A stretch of 64,000 nt of DNA, from assembly GCF_014298075.1 (NCBI RefSeq), contig NZ_CP060418.1:4092001-4156000 (forward strand), given 5' to 3'. Both the position numbers and the translations under genes were made by a program. Numbering within the stretch: the first letter of the stretch is position 1; each line of letters opens with the position of its first letter. This DNA comes from Enterobacter sp. JUb54. GTDB lineage: Bacteria > Pseudomonadota > Gammaproteobacteria > Enterobacterales > Enterobacteriaceae. The notes under the pieces were generated by a model. The model was not told the origin of the DNA. It saw only the letters and a list, made by a program, of their open reading frames with translations, and searched no databases. Positions 52,383 through 59,528 of this stretch are shown here, in pieces.

Positions 52383-52387
52383 CTGTT

Positions 52388-54535
52388 TTATGCCTCGCGT
52401 GTGAGTTTTTGTTCTGGCTCTGGTTCAGCCTCCGGCGCGAAGAACAACGCATACGCCCAGGGGCGGGCATTGTTCAGGTGTCTGAGCCGTGGCATGCGGA
52501 TTTGCCACCCCTTAACGCTGGAGGACTTTTTCAGCATTCCGGCCTCACTGAGAATTCGTGCGGCGGTGTCCTTGTTGAATCCTTTTGCAAGCTGATCCCT
52601 GAACGGCGCAGGCAGGACATAAAACAGCACAGGTTCATCTGACTCGCCGCCTTTGTCCCTGTAGCCGTACAGTTCGTGGATAGGTAAATCGCGCGGGTCA
52701 TAATCCAGCGGAGCGAAACGGCTCATGCCATAGGCGTTAAGAAAGGCCTCACACTGCTCAATAATCTGCTGGTGTTCTTTGTTCCCTGTGCCGAACTCGC
52801 GCACCCAGGCATTAAAGCTGTGCTGTATGGCATCACGGCTGGTCTGTGTGTCCCATCCGGTTATCACTTCCCCCAGCACCAGCGCCGCCTCAAGGATCGC
52901 AAACCGCGCCCCTACACGGTGAACCTGTTCCCCATAGTCGGCAGGAATAAGACTGCGCCAGCGTGCCTCTGCCGCCCTCACAGCGTCTTTCGCTTCCTGC
53001 TGGTGGTCCGCCAGCCATTTAACCCATTCACGCCCTGCTGCCCCGTGCTGGTGCTGCCAGGCATCTTTCAGCGCATCGGCGTGCTGCTTCCCGTTCTGGT
53101 ATTCCTGAAAATGAATGGCCTTGCTGAGAGGGATATTCAGAAGGCGTACCAGCTGGCCCGCTTTGGCCTTGCGCCCCGCCCCGGCGATGAAGGTTTCTAA
53201 ATCCACCTCCCCCGTACTGACAGCGACCGTTCGCCAGCGTTTCAGCTCCCGGTTACCGCCTTCCTTCGCGCCCTGCAGCTTGCCTGTGCCGTTAAACAGG
53301 GCGTAGGCCGACTTATAGACCTCCACGGGGTCAGCACCCTGCCCGATTTCATCCAGGGGCATCAGCGCGTCATTGTGGGCCGCTGCTTCGTTTGCCAGCC
53401 CCAGCGCCGTCCCGTACCACGTCAGGCGCAACAGGTCAGGATTTCCGTACAGGCTGGCAGCGACGTTGGCGGTCGTGGTTTTACCTGCGCTCGACTGCTC
53501 GTAGAAATGCAGCCCGAAGCCGTCAGCCTCCACCAGCCCGATAAGCGGTGCGGCGAGTGCCGCGGCAATACCCGTCATCATGGAGTAATTCCCTGCGGCT
53601 AAGCGTCCCACGCTTTCACGCCAGCCCTCTGCAGTGCCCTTCAGCGTGTAGCCGGCTGCGGCAGAACTACGGCCGTTAAACAGGACAGGGGCTGCAGGTG
53701 TACCAATGATTTCCCCGTCAGGCATGATGTATGCGCCATGCTGCCAGCCTGTGGCGTGTGATACCTGCCAGACCTCACCGTTACCAGAACGCTGCAGCCA
53801 GTCAGCCAGGGTGGCGCGAAGGCCTGTTCTGGTGGTCACGTTCACCCCACCAGCCTTTAGCTTGCGCCAGCCCTCCCGTTCACCAATATCAGCCAGGGGA
53901 ATGGCCTGTGTGGTTTCAGTCGATGCCCCCTGAGCCAGCCAGCGCAATATCAGGAAACGCTCGGTACCGTCGGTCCCGATGCCGGTTACATCGAGCGGCG
54001 AACACAGCCAGCTTTCACGGTTAATCACCTCGCCTGAATCACGGTCCTGTTTTGGCTCTACCCAGAACACACCGTCAGCGCGGCTCTCAACGTGTGACCT
54101 GAGCGCGTCACCGTGGGTGTCATGGGGTTTGCGGGTGGCCTTGTTTGCGGGTACCGCTGACTGTTTTTCTTCGGCAGCAGCCTTCAGCCGGGGCAGCTGC
54201 GCCGTCCAGTTCTCCAGCAGTTCGTAGCTTTCAGAATAAAAACGGGCTTCCTGCACCCCTGCTATCGCCAGCTGCGTGGCAATGGCCGTAATGGTTTCCT
54301 GCTCCAGTTCCCCGGCACGATAAACACGGGCATAGCGGCGCCCGTGATCGATGATTCGCAGGTTATCCAGTTCGGTTAACTGGGAGGTACCCAGCGTGAC
54401 CGGAGGAACGGTGTCATGCGCCGGGTTATTTTCCTGCCAGGCTTTTGCATGCACCCAGGCATCCGCGCCAGCAAAAATAATCGCCTCCGTGAATTTGTCC
54501 TTCGGCAGATTTTTTAAATTCGGTGCGTTTTTCAT
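52388..54535 (-). CDS. DUF927-domain replication protein (helicase-like ATPase)
   Basis: The 715-residue protein has a DUF927 region (about 165-560), with Walker A EQSSAGKTTTANVA at ~346-358 and Walker B LMPLDEIGQG at ~391-400. The C-terminal ~150 residues look like a winged-helix/DNA-binding tail. Such proteins replicate phage satellites and integrative elements. It overlaps the DUF4222 gene by 4 bp (ATGA) and ends at the edge of the TTAGCCCA cluster. No separate primase domain is recognisable in its N-terminus. Confidence 0.82.
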   Translation of the reverse strand: MKNAPNLKNLPKDKFTEAIIFAGADAWVHAKAWQENNPAHDTVPPVTLGTSQLTELDNLRIIDHGRRYARVYRAGELEQETITAIATQLAIAGVQEARFYSESYELLENWTAQLPRLKAAAEEKQSAVPANKATRKPHDTHGDALRSHVESRADGVFWVEPKQDRDSGEVINRESWLCSPLDVTGIGTDGTERFLILRWLAQGASTETTQAIPLADIGEREGWRKLKAGGVNVTTRTGLRATLADWLQRSGNGEVWQVSHATGWQHGAYIMPDGEIIGTPAAPVLFNGRSSAAAGYTLKGTAEGWRESVGRLAAGNYSMMTGIAAALAAPLIGLVEADGFGLHFYEQSSAGKTTTANVAASLYGNPDLLRLTWYGTALGLANEAAAHNDALMPLDEIGQGADPVEVYKSAYALFNGTGKLQGAKEGGNRELKRWRTVAVSTGEVDLETFIAGAGRKAKAGQLVRLLNIPLSKAIHFQEYQNGKQHADALKDAWQHQHGAAGREWVKWLADHQQEAKDAVRAAEARWRSLIPADYGEQVHRVGARFAILEAALVLGEVITGWDTQTSRDAIQHSFNAWVREFGTGNKEHQQIIEQCEAFLNAYGMSRFAPLDYDPRDLPIHELYGYRDKGGESDEPVLFYVLPAPFRDQLAKGFNKDTAARILSEAGMLKKSSSVKGWQIRMPRLRHLNNARPWAYALFFAPEAEPEPEQKLTREA

Positions 54536-54846
54536 TTTCGCTTTCCCCGTTCCTGAATAATTTCCCGTACAACCCTGATTCTTTCTGCGCCCGTAACGCT
54601 CATGACTCTGCTTAAATCACTGCTTTGCGCTGGTGGGGCTTTGGCAACCAGCCGAAAGTCACGCCTCAGCCTTTCCGATGAGCAGATACACGGGGAGGAG
54701 TAACCCTCCCGGTAATAAATCACCCTGTTCCGGGCATATTCAGAAACGGTAACGACAGAGCCATGTTTGTCTTTCCATTTATCGCCAGGTCTGATCTCAG
54801 GCTGAGTTTTGCCCCCGGAACTTAATCCGGATTTAATTTTCTTCAT
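54532..54846 (-). CDS. DUF4222 small prophage protein
   Basis: The 104-residue protein contains the DUF4222 pattern: GDKWKDKHGSVVTVSEYARNRVIYYREGYSSPCICSSERLRRDF. These small proteins are common in lambdoid prophages and satellites; function unknown. Translationally coupled to the DUF927 gene through a 4-bp overlap. Confidence 0.75.
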   Translation of the reverse strand: MKKIKSGLSSGGKTQPEIRPGDKWKDKHGSVVTVSEYARNRVIYYREGYSSPCICSSERLRRDFRLVAKAPPAQSSDLSRVMSVTGAERIRVVREIIQERGKRK

Positions 54847-54850
54847 GGTG

Positions 54851-55039
54851 TTACTCGCTTACGGCTGCAGGGGGAATAACGGTAAAACCGGCCAGGCGCG
54901 CGGTTTCAATAAATCCCTCAAGGGTTGCCAGGTGTTCGTTTTGACGGGCTACCTGCTCACGGATAATTTCGCCGTTCTCGAACGTCACCAGCACACGACC
55001 ACTGAATTTCTCAGCCTGAACATATTTAGTTGCGAGCAT
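54851..55039 (-). CDS. Hypothetical 62-residue protein
   Basis: Small protein without a recognised domain (LVTFENGEIIREQVARQNEHLATLEGFIETA). It overlaps the end of the Icd-like gene by 14 bp and ends 4 bp before the DUF4222 start, so it belongs to the tight Icd-like to DUF927 operon. Confidence 0.6.
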   Translation of the reverse strand: MLATKYVQAEKFSGRVLVTFENGEIIREQVARQNEHLATLEGFIETARLAGFTVIPPAAVSE

Positions 55040-55220
55040 AATTCACCTCCACCAGCCTGGTACGGGCTATGAAAATGATCACGCAGCCTGAAGGAGTTAG
55101 CTCCCGAGCTTCTCGCTCAGTGGAGGCATCCACAGACAGGATTTCACGGGTAGAGAGGCCAAGCGCCAGAAAGCGCCATGTAAATTTAGGGTGAGTTTGG
55201 GTACACTGCGGCACAGCCAT
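55026..55220 (-). CDS. Icd-like host cell division inhibitor family protein
   Basis: The 64-residue protein matches the P4 Icd-like family pattern: THPKFTWRFLALGLSTREIL, then STEREARELTPSGCVIIFIARTR. The start at 55220 has GGAG nine bases upstream; an in-frame ATG at 55292 would add the Ash-like MRAKPAGATNTNGPLTSNV segment, often seen in longer annotated versions. P4 Icd blocks cell division when expressed. First gene of the replication operon. Confidence 0.65.
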   Translation of the reverse strand: MAVPQCTQTHPKFTWRFLALGLSTREILSVDASTEREARELTPSGCVIIFIARTRLVEVNYARN

Positions 55221-55293
55221 AGCGTTATCTCCGTTAACGTTGCTGGTAAGAGGCCCGTTGGTGTTGGTAGCACCCGCGGGCTTCGCTCTCATT

Positions 55294-55407
55294 AGGTGTA
55301 TGTCACCTGGGGAGTTTAAAATAACCCCAAGTGAAATACACCTCAAGGTTTTTTTTGCTAATTTTCTTGCGTATACTGAAATACACCTGCTCAAAGGAGT
55401 CTCAGTA
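55294..55407 (+). promoter_or_regulatory. Control region with repeated GAAATACACCT motifs
   Basis: GAAATACACCT occurs at 55333 and 55378 (45 bp apart), and the inverse AGGTGTAT at 55294. A TATACT -10-like box is at 55372. The region lies between the plus-strand YlcI/YnfO-type gene and the minus-strand Icd-like operon, so it probably holds facing promoters controlled by one repressor. Confidence 0.5.
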
Positions 55408-55593
55408 ATGGCAACAGGTGCGAAGAATGCTAAGTCGCAAATGACGACGGTTCGAATCCCCCATGAAGTCATGGAAGAAATCGAACAGCTTAAAGAAACC
55501 GGCGAAAGTACTGCGGGGTTTCTTGTGGCTGCGGCTAAAGGCGAAATTAAGCGCAGACAGCGTCGTAAGAAAGCAGATACGTCAGAAGATTGA
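55408..55593 (+). CDS. YlcI/YnfO family (DUF3950) protein
   Basis: The 61-residue protein matches the prophage YlcI/YnfO family: MATGAKNAKSQMTTVRIPHEVMEEIEQLKETGESTAGFLVAA split by conserved spacing, ending in a basic KRRQRRKK tail. A ribbon-helix-helix-like DNA-binding fold is likely (TVRIPHEVMEEI). The start has AAAGGAG; a terminator follows. It is the only plus-strand gene in the right half of the island and is divergent from the Icd-like operon, consistent with a regulatory role. Confidence 0.72.
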   Translation: MATGAKNAKSQMTTVRIPHEVMEEIEQLKETGESTAGFLVAAAKGEIKRRQRRKKADTSED

Positions 55594-55608
55594 TCCGCTT
55601 GGTACCCA

Positions 55609-55640
55609 AGGGCGAGGCCGCGAACCTCGCCCTTTTTATT
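55609..55640 (+). terminator. Rho-independent terminator of the YlcI/YnfO-type gene
   Basis: AGGGCGAGG pairs with CCTCGCCCT around CCGCGA, followed by TTTTATTT, 16 bp after the stop codon. Confidence 0.88.
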
Positions 55641-55642
55641 TG

Positions 55643-55742
55643 GCTGGTGGGCCTCATCCACCATAGAGAACGTGACCACTCTTTGCCCTTGATACTCCAC
55701 CAGCGGCATACGGCTATTTTGTACAGTGATGAAATTACGCAT
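55643..55742 (-). pseudogene. N-terminal fragment of an ORF6N-domain protein
   Basis: About 33 residues read MRNFITVQNSRMPLVEYQGQ then RVVTFSMVDEAHQ, the start of an ORF6N (KilA-type) domain. Similarity ends exactly where the terminator of the YlcI/YnfO-type gene begins. The frame then stays open through unrelated sequence into the Icd-like gene by chance. It overlaps the end of the BRO-N gene by 8 bp, so it was once the next gene of that operon, truncated by a module exchange. Confidence 0.62.
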
Positions 55743-56307
55743 CGCTCGCCCCCTCCAGAAAATCAGGCTGATACTTGCGCCATAACTCTGCTTCTTCGCT
55801 TTCCAGAGCCTGTTTTACCTCCTTGCAACGTTGCAACTTGTACCCGCGTTTACTGGCCTCCTGCTGGTACGCCGCCATACGCTTGCTAAAATCGTTCAGG
55901 AACGCAAACGGCACACCATAGGAGCCAGTTTTACGGATCGAAGGTATTACCTCACCGAATACCCACTCGCTGAATCGGAAAGCCGCCGAGCCCTCTGTCG
56001 AGGCCTTTCGGCTTCGGGCAATCAATTTGTAGAAACCAGATTCAGAAACGGCAATCATCCGCTGAATGCCTCCAAGGGTAGGTATTGAATACTCCCCCTT
56101 TTCATGTGCGCCCAGACGGCGCAAAGGTACCAGATGATCGGCGATTTCCAGTGCCGCACAAATATCCTTAATAATGAACCAGGGTTCGCCATTGCTCTTA
56201 ACAATGCGGACTTTTACACCCTCAAAGTTGATTACTGAAATATCATCTGGGCTGATTTTGGGCTGAGTTTGGCCCTGACCAGAAAGGTCATATTTTTTCT
56301 TTGTCAC
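55735..56307 (-). CDS. BRO-N domain (P22 AntA/Rha-like) protein
   Basis: The 190-residue protein has a BRO-N domain in its middle: VRIVKSNGEPWFIIKDICAAL, LRRLGAHEKGEYSIPTLGG, VSESGFYKLIARSRK, FRFSEWVFGEVIPSIRKTGSYG. BRO-N proteins are phage antirepressors or DNA-binding factors. A Lys/Glu-rich coiled segment follows. It is downstream of alpA across a 315-bp gap, and upstream of an ORF6N fragment. Confidence 0.82.
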   Translation of the reverse strand: MTKKKYDLSGQGQTQPKISPDDISVINFEGVKVRIVKSNGEPWFIIKDICAALEIADHLVPLRRLGAHEKGEYSIPTLGGIQRMIAVSESGFYKLIARSRKASTEGSAAFRFSEWVFGEVIPSIRKTGSYGVPFAFLNDFSKRMAAYQQEASKRGYKLQRCKEVKQALESEEAELWRKYQPDFLEGASDA

Positions 56308-56622
56308 TTTTTACTCCGCTAAAATTTTGCTATCGCACCAACGAACAGATACCTGACTGCTGTGCCTAAAAAAAATACCATGTCTCAACATAACGGGTTG
56401 ATTAATCAAAATCAGATGCATTCCTGCTGAAACCGCAGTCTGCAGCCGATTCAGCTTTTATGGCCCCAGAGTAGTTTTCTAAGACCCGCATGAAACCTGG
56501 ATCCATATTGATTATTGATAATCAGTTATACCCGTTGTTTGCCCCGTATCGTCATCGAGTCCGTTTTAGTTGATAACTTTTCCGGTACAACAACAATTCG
56601 TTCTCACAAGTATTGTTTCCCA
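56308..56622. other. 315-bp gap between AlpA and BRO-N genes
   Basis: No coding region is supported here. It is AT-rich and must contain the BRO-N promoter on the minus strand. In related satellites AlpA activates a promoter in this position, but no site was identified. Confidence 0.4.
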
Positions 56623-56838
56623 CTAGGCGGAATGGCGACGTTCCTCCAGCCAGCGATTGATCTCCACTGCGTCAAATGCAGTGATTTTCTCACCCAGCTT
56701 TGTTGGCTTCGGTAAAGTGCCGTTGCGTACCTTGCGATCCAGAGTAGAAAGGCTCATACCCAGCATTTCTGCCAGACGGTAGCGGCGGATGTAGCCGGTT
56801 GTTGGAATTGCGGATTGTGCGTAAGGTTGATTTCTCAT
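56623..56838 (-). CDS. AlpA-family excisionase/regulator
   Basis: The 71-residue protein has the AlpA/MerR-like winged HTH: YIRRYRLAEMLGMSLSTLDR, then VRNGTLPKPTKLGEKITAFDAVEINRWLEER. AlpA-type proteins activate satellite genes and may assist excision. The start at 56838 gives the normal family length; the open frame to 56991 overlaps the upstream gene. Confidence 0.85.
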   Translation of the reverse strand: MRNQPYAQSAIPTTGYIRRYRLAEMLGMSLSTLDRKVRNGTLPKPTKLGEKITAFDAVEINRWLEERRHSA

Positions 56839-56963
56839 ATATCCCGTTACCTCTTTCTGATGGCTGATGGTTCGTAACGGGATAATTAAATCAAAGAAAT
56901 TTAAATCAGTCGGGATTTTAAAGGTTAAAATCCGGATATCAGGATAGGATCCCAATCCTAACA

Positions 56964-57971
56964 CTAACGGGCTCCTTCTTCTTTTAACCATCTCGCAAGT
57001 GTCTTAGGATCAGCATCAAGGGGGGCATCACTTAGTAGTTTACTAACAGCTCTGTGTAATTGTGTCTCACTATATGCCCGTTGCTTTTCTTGGGTTATGC
57101 CAAGCAAAGCCAAAAGGGTCTTTAATGGCGTATCAGGGTTCACACCGTTCAGAATCATTAGCTGTTGTATTAAAGCTTCTTTTTTAGGAGCCTTTCTTTT
57201 GTTTTTGATTGATTCTTCAATTTTGTTTAAGTCTTTAATTGGACGAGTTTTATCTCCAGTTACAATACTATCCATAACTCTACCTTTATTAGTGTAAATA
57301 TATTCTATCTGTTTCCTAGATATGTATAAATCATTCTTTGTCAATGTGATTATATCTGGCAAGTTTTCTTCAATGAATAAATCCTCATTTTCCCCTCCAA
57401 AAAAATCAAGCTCTTTGATATCAGATGCCGAAAGATGAAAATCAGGTTCTTCTTCCCTATCTGAAGCATGAATGGCTAAGTCAAGGAATTCAAAAGTTAC
57501 GGAATGGTGGTTTGCTAACTTCTCATAAATATTATCATTCATATTTCTCACAAAGAAACACCATAAACCTTCGGCATGACCATAAATTAAACCCTCATCA
57601 TTTCGCTGTATATCATATGCAAGGGTTGCATTGTCTAAAGTGTATATTAGATCAGATGTATTGGGGTCCGCCATAATCACACTCGGTGTAAAATTTGATG
57701 ATTTTGAGAAGCTAATGCTAGGTTGCAAGAGGCCTTTTCTGTTTAACTGTTTATTAAGCCAAGTAAGATATGAGTCATTAGTATTATATGTTTCAATGAC
57801 CGCCGGCATCCAGTCTATTTTTAAGCACAATTGAATTGCGTTGATCTCTGCCCAATGTAGTAAATCATTAATATGACATCCAAGTAATTCTGCAGAACGT
57901 TCAAGTTTGCAATATTCTATTGCTGGGATATTTTTATCAGCCCATATATTTTTTTTCATTGCTTCATTCAT
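56964..57971 (-). CDS. Hypothetical 335-residue satellite protein
   Basis: AT-rich gene between integrase and alpA. No recognised domain. An N-terminal segment (ERSAELLGCHINDLLHWAEINAIQLCL) looks like a helical DNA-binding or bait motif, the C-terminal ~90 residues (KNKRKAPKKEALIQQLMILNG...LARWLKEEGAR) resemble a short helical domain seen at the ends of phage regulatory proteins. Alternative start at 57959. Role unknown. Confidence 0.65.
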   Translation of the reverse strand: MNEAMKKNIWADKNIPAIEYCKLERSAELLGCHINDLLHWAEINAIQLCLKIDWMPAVIETYNTNDSYLTWLNKQLNRKGLLQPSISFSKSSNFTPSVIMADPNTSDLIYTLDNATLAYDIQRNDEGLIYGHAEGLWCFFVRNMNDNIYEKLANHHSVTFEFLDLAIHASDREEEPDFHLSASDIKELDFFGGENEDLFIEENLPDIITLTKNDLYISRKQIEYIYTNKGRVMDSIVTGDKTRPIKDLNKIEESIKNKRKAPKKEALIQQLMILNGVNPDTPLKTLLALLGITQEKQRAYSETQLHRAVSKLLSDAPLDADPKTLARWLKEEGAR

Positions 57972-58095
57972 TACGTTACCTTTAACTCATTCTTGAAGGA
58001 GTGTCAGAACTAAGCGGTATGCCTCTCTATGCCTTCCCCTAAGTCCAAAACTATTTTCATGTAGTCAGTCTTTTAATTAATGTCTGTTGCATTCT

Positions 58096-59319
58096 TCAAT
58101 AGGTGTCTAACTCCAATAGTAAATTTGCCCAAAGAGACAATGCTGCTTTACGCTCTTGAAAATACTGGTGACGGTTATAAATACCTTCTACGCCTCTTAT
58201 GCGGTGGTTTAGGCATCTTTCAGCCACGAGTGGATCGATACCTAGTGCGGCTAAATGAGTTCGCGCTGTACGTCGAAAATCATGAATTGTAAAGTTGGGA
58301 ATGTCTGACATTTCAGCACGTACCTTTGCCAGCGCAACGGGGAGGGTGCTTTCTTGGATGTGGGGGATCATTCTGTGTTGCATTTTTCGCGCAGGTAAGA
58401 CCCAAACACTGTTACATGAGAAGGTATGAAGTTCGCGTAACCATTCAACTGCTGGCTGGGGTAGTGGTATATCTATAGCATCGCCGTTTTTGCTACGCTC
58501 TTCAGGCAAGTGCCAGATAGCGCTATCTAAATCAAACTCCTCCCAGCGGGCGGCGCAAAGCTCCATTTTGCGGACACAGAGAGTAAGTAACAGCTTAAAG
58601 GTAATTTCGTTCTGACGGCTAAAACCTTTTGCCACACGCATAGCTTGGAAGAACCGTATAAGTTCAGCGCGGCTTAACCAGCGATCACGGGCAATTTCCT
58701 TTCCACCAGCATCGGAAACTTCAAATGCAGAACAGGGATTTACCTCGAGGTGCATACGTTTAATGCCATAGTCGAAAATACGGCGTGTCCAACGAAGTAC
58801 ATCTGTTGCGATGGTGGGGGCTCCGCGATCAACAATACCTTTCAGCATATTGTCGATATGACGAGGCTTGACCTCTTCCACTTTCATATGACCGATGCAT
58901 GGGTTTATATCCTTGTCGATGCGTCTACGAAGAATATCAGGGTGTTTCCAACGTGGAAGGATTTGTCGTTGGAAGTATTCGGCTGCAAGATCAGAAACGC
59001 GTAGGGCATTTTTCTCCGCCTCAATCTTCGCCAGCGCTTCAGCTTTACGTATCTGCTTCTCTGCTGCTACGTCATAACCCAACGCGATACGAGCAGATAA
59101 CTCTTTTGCTACCTCTCTGGCTTTGGAAAGGGACAGGTCGGCATAAGAGCCAATGAGCATGGCACGAGATCTCCCAGCAAGCTTGAAGCGGAACCGCCAT
59201 GTTGGAGTTTTATCTACTTCTCTGAACCTCAAATAAAGGCCATTACCGTCCGAACGGCCTTCAAATCGCTCTCCCGACTTTATCCATGCGCGGATCTGCA
59301 TGTCTGTAAGCTTTGGCAT
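58096..59319 (-). CDS. P4-type tyrosine integrase
   Basis: The 407-residue protein has an N-terminal DUF4102 arm-binding domain (SDGNGLYLRFREVDKTPTWRF), a core-binding SAM-like domain (~105-190), and a catalytic domain with Arg in LLTLCVRKMEL, HDFRRT (HxxR), LNHR (His) and the nucleophile Tyr in YNRHQY. It is intact. It lies 190 bp from the right attachment site with arm-type repeats between, the expected arrangement. Likely acts at the yicC 3' end. Confidence 0.95.
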   Translation of the reverse strand: MPKLTDMQIRAWIKSGERFEGRSDGNGLYLRFREVDKTPTWRFRFKLAGRSRAMLIGSYADLSLSKAREVAKELSARIALGYDVAAEKQIRKAEALAKIEAEKNALRVSDLAAEYFQRQILPRWKHPDILRRRIDKDINPCIGHMKVEEVKPRHIDNMLKGIVDRGAPTIATDVLRWTRRIFDYGIKRMHLEVNPCSAFEVSDAGGKEIARDRWLSRAELIRFFQAMRVAKGFSRQNEITFKLLLTLCVRKMELCAARWEEFDLDSAIWHLPEERSKNGDAIDIPLPQPAVEWLRELHTFSCNSVWVLPARKMQHRMIPHIQESTLPVALAKVRAEMSDIPNFTIHDFRRTARTHLAALGIDPLVAERCLNHRIRGVEGIYNRHQYFQERKAALSLWANLLLELDTY

Positions 59320-59345
59320 TGGTCATATATCCGAACTTGAAATTG

Positions 59346-59399
59346 AGGTGTACCCAAAGTGGAATTTTTTATCTGCAAAAGGTACACCCTTGGGTACAC
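59346..59399. repeat. Arm-type-like repeats near the right attachment site
   Basis: GGTGTACCCAAAG at 59346 is inverted relative to CTTGGGTACACC at 59389-59400; GGTACACCC begins at 59381. The 18-bp block 59382-59399 is identical to 44134-44151. They lie between integrase and attR and are best read as integrase arm sites. Confidence 0.65.
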
Positions 59400-59444
59400 C
59401 ATTAACTTGCGCTTCCGTGATTCTTTATGATAGCTCATGATAAC

Positions 59445-59470
59445 AAAAAAGCCCGCTAGAGTGCGGGCTT
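59445..59470 (-). terminator. Rho-independent terminator downstream of yicC
   Basis: On the minus strand AAGCCCGC and GCGGGCTT form a stem around ACTCTA and end in TTTTTTG. It lies on the island side of attR, so it would be supplied by the element and replace the displaced terminator at 44004-44040. Confidence 0.85.
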
Positions 59471-59507
59471 GGCGGGTTGTTGATTTTTGATAGAGGTCAA
59501 TAAAACC

Positions 59508-59528
59508 TTACTCTATGTTCTGAATCTG
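59508..59528 (-). other. Right attachment site inside the yicC 3' end
   Basis: The last codons of intact yicC (QIQNIE-stop) match the displaced copy at 44048-44068 at 19 of 21 positions, with the 11-bp identity block TTCTGAATCTG at 59518-59528 as the candidate crossover. Confidence 0.75.

Larger units (their letters stand above)
44058..59528. mobile_element. 15.5-kb phage-satellite-like genomic island at the 3' end of yicC
   Basis: Bounded by two copies of TTCTGAATCTG (44058-44068, 59518-59528), each 10 bp inside a yicC stop codon. Contents on the minus strand from the right: P4-type integrase, unknown protein, AlpA, BRO-N, Icd-like, DUF4222, DUF927 replication protein, tape-measure-like protein, lipoprotein, HEPN-like and small-terminase-like proteins, DNA-binding/Doc pair. 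Two repeat clusters are candidate replication or control sites. There are no head, portal, large terminase or lysis genes, so it resembles a P4-like or PICI-like satellite needing a helper. The left part is AT-rich, pointing to mixed origins. The yicC 3' end is a known target for Vibrio mobilizable islands (MGI). Confidence 0.8.

Noticed and set aside
55355-55377. TTGCTA/TATACT as a complete sigma-70 promoter
   Set aside because: The spacing is only 11 bp; only the -10-like box is credible.
55026-55742. A single 238-residue gene
   Set aside because: Its middle part is the antisense of a gene with its own ribosome site and terminator; only the two ends resemble known families, and different ones.
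44134-59399. The 18-bp GTACACCC repeat as the att core
   Set aside because: Kept as an alternative, but the yicC 3'-end duplication outside it explains the displaced terminator and coding end better.
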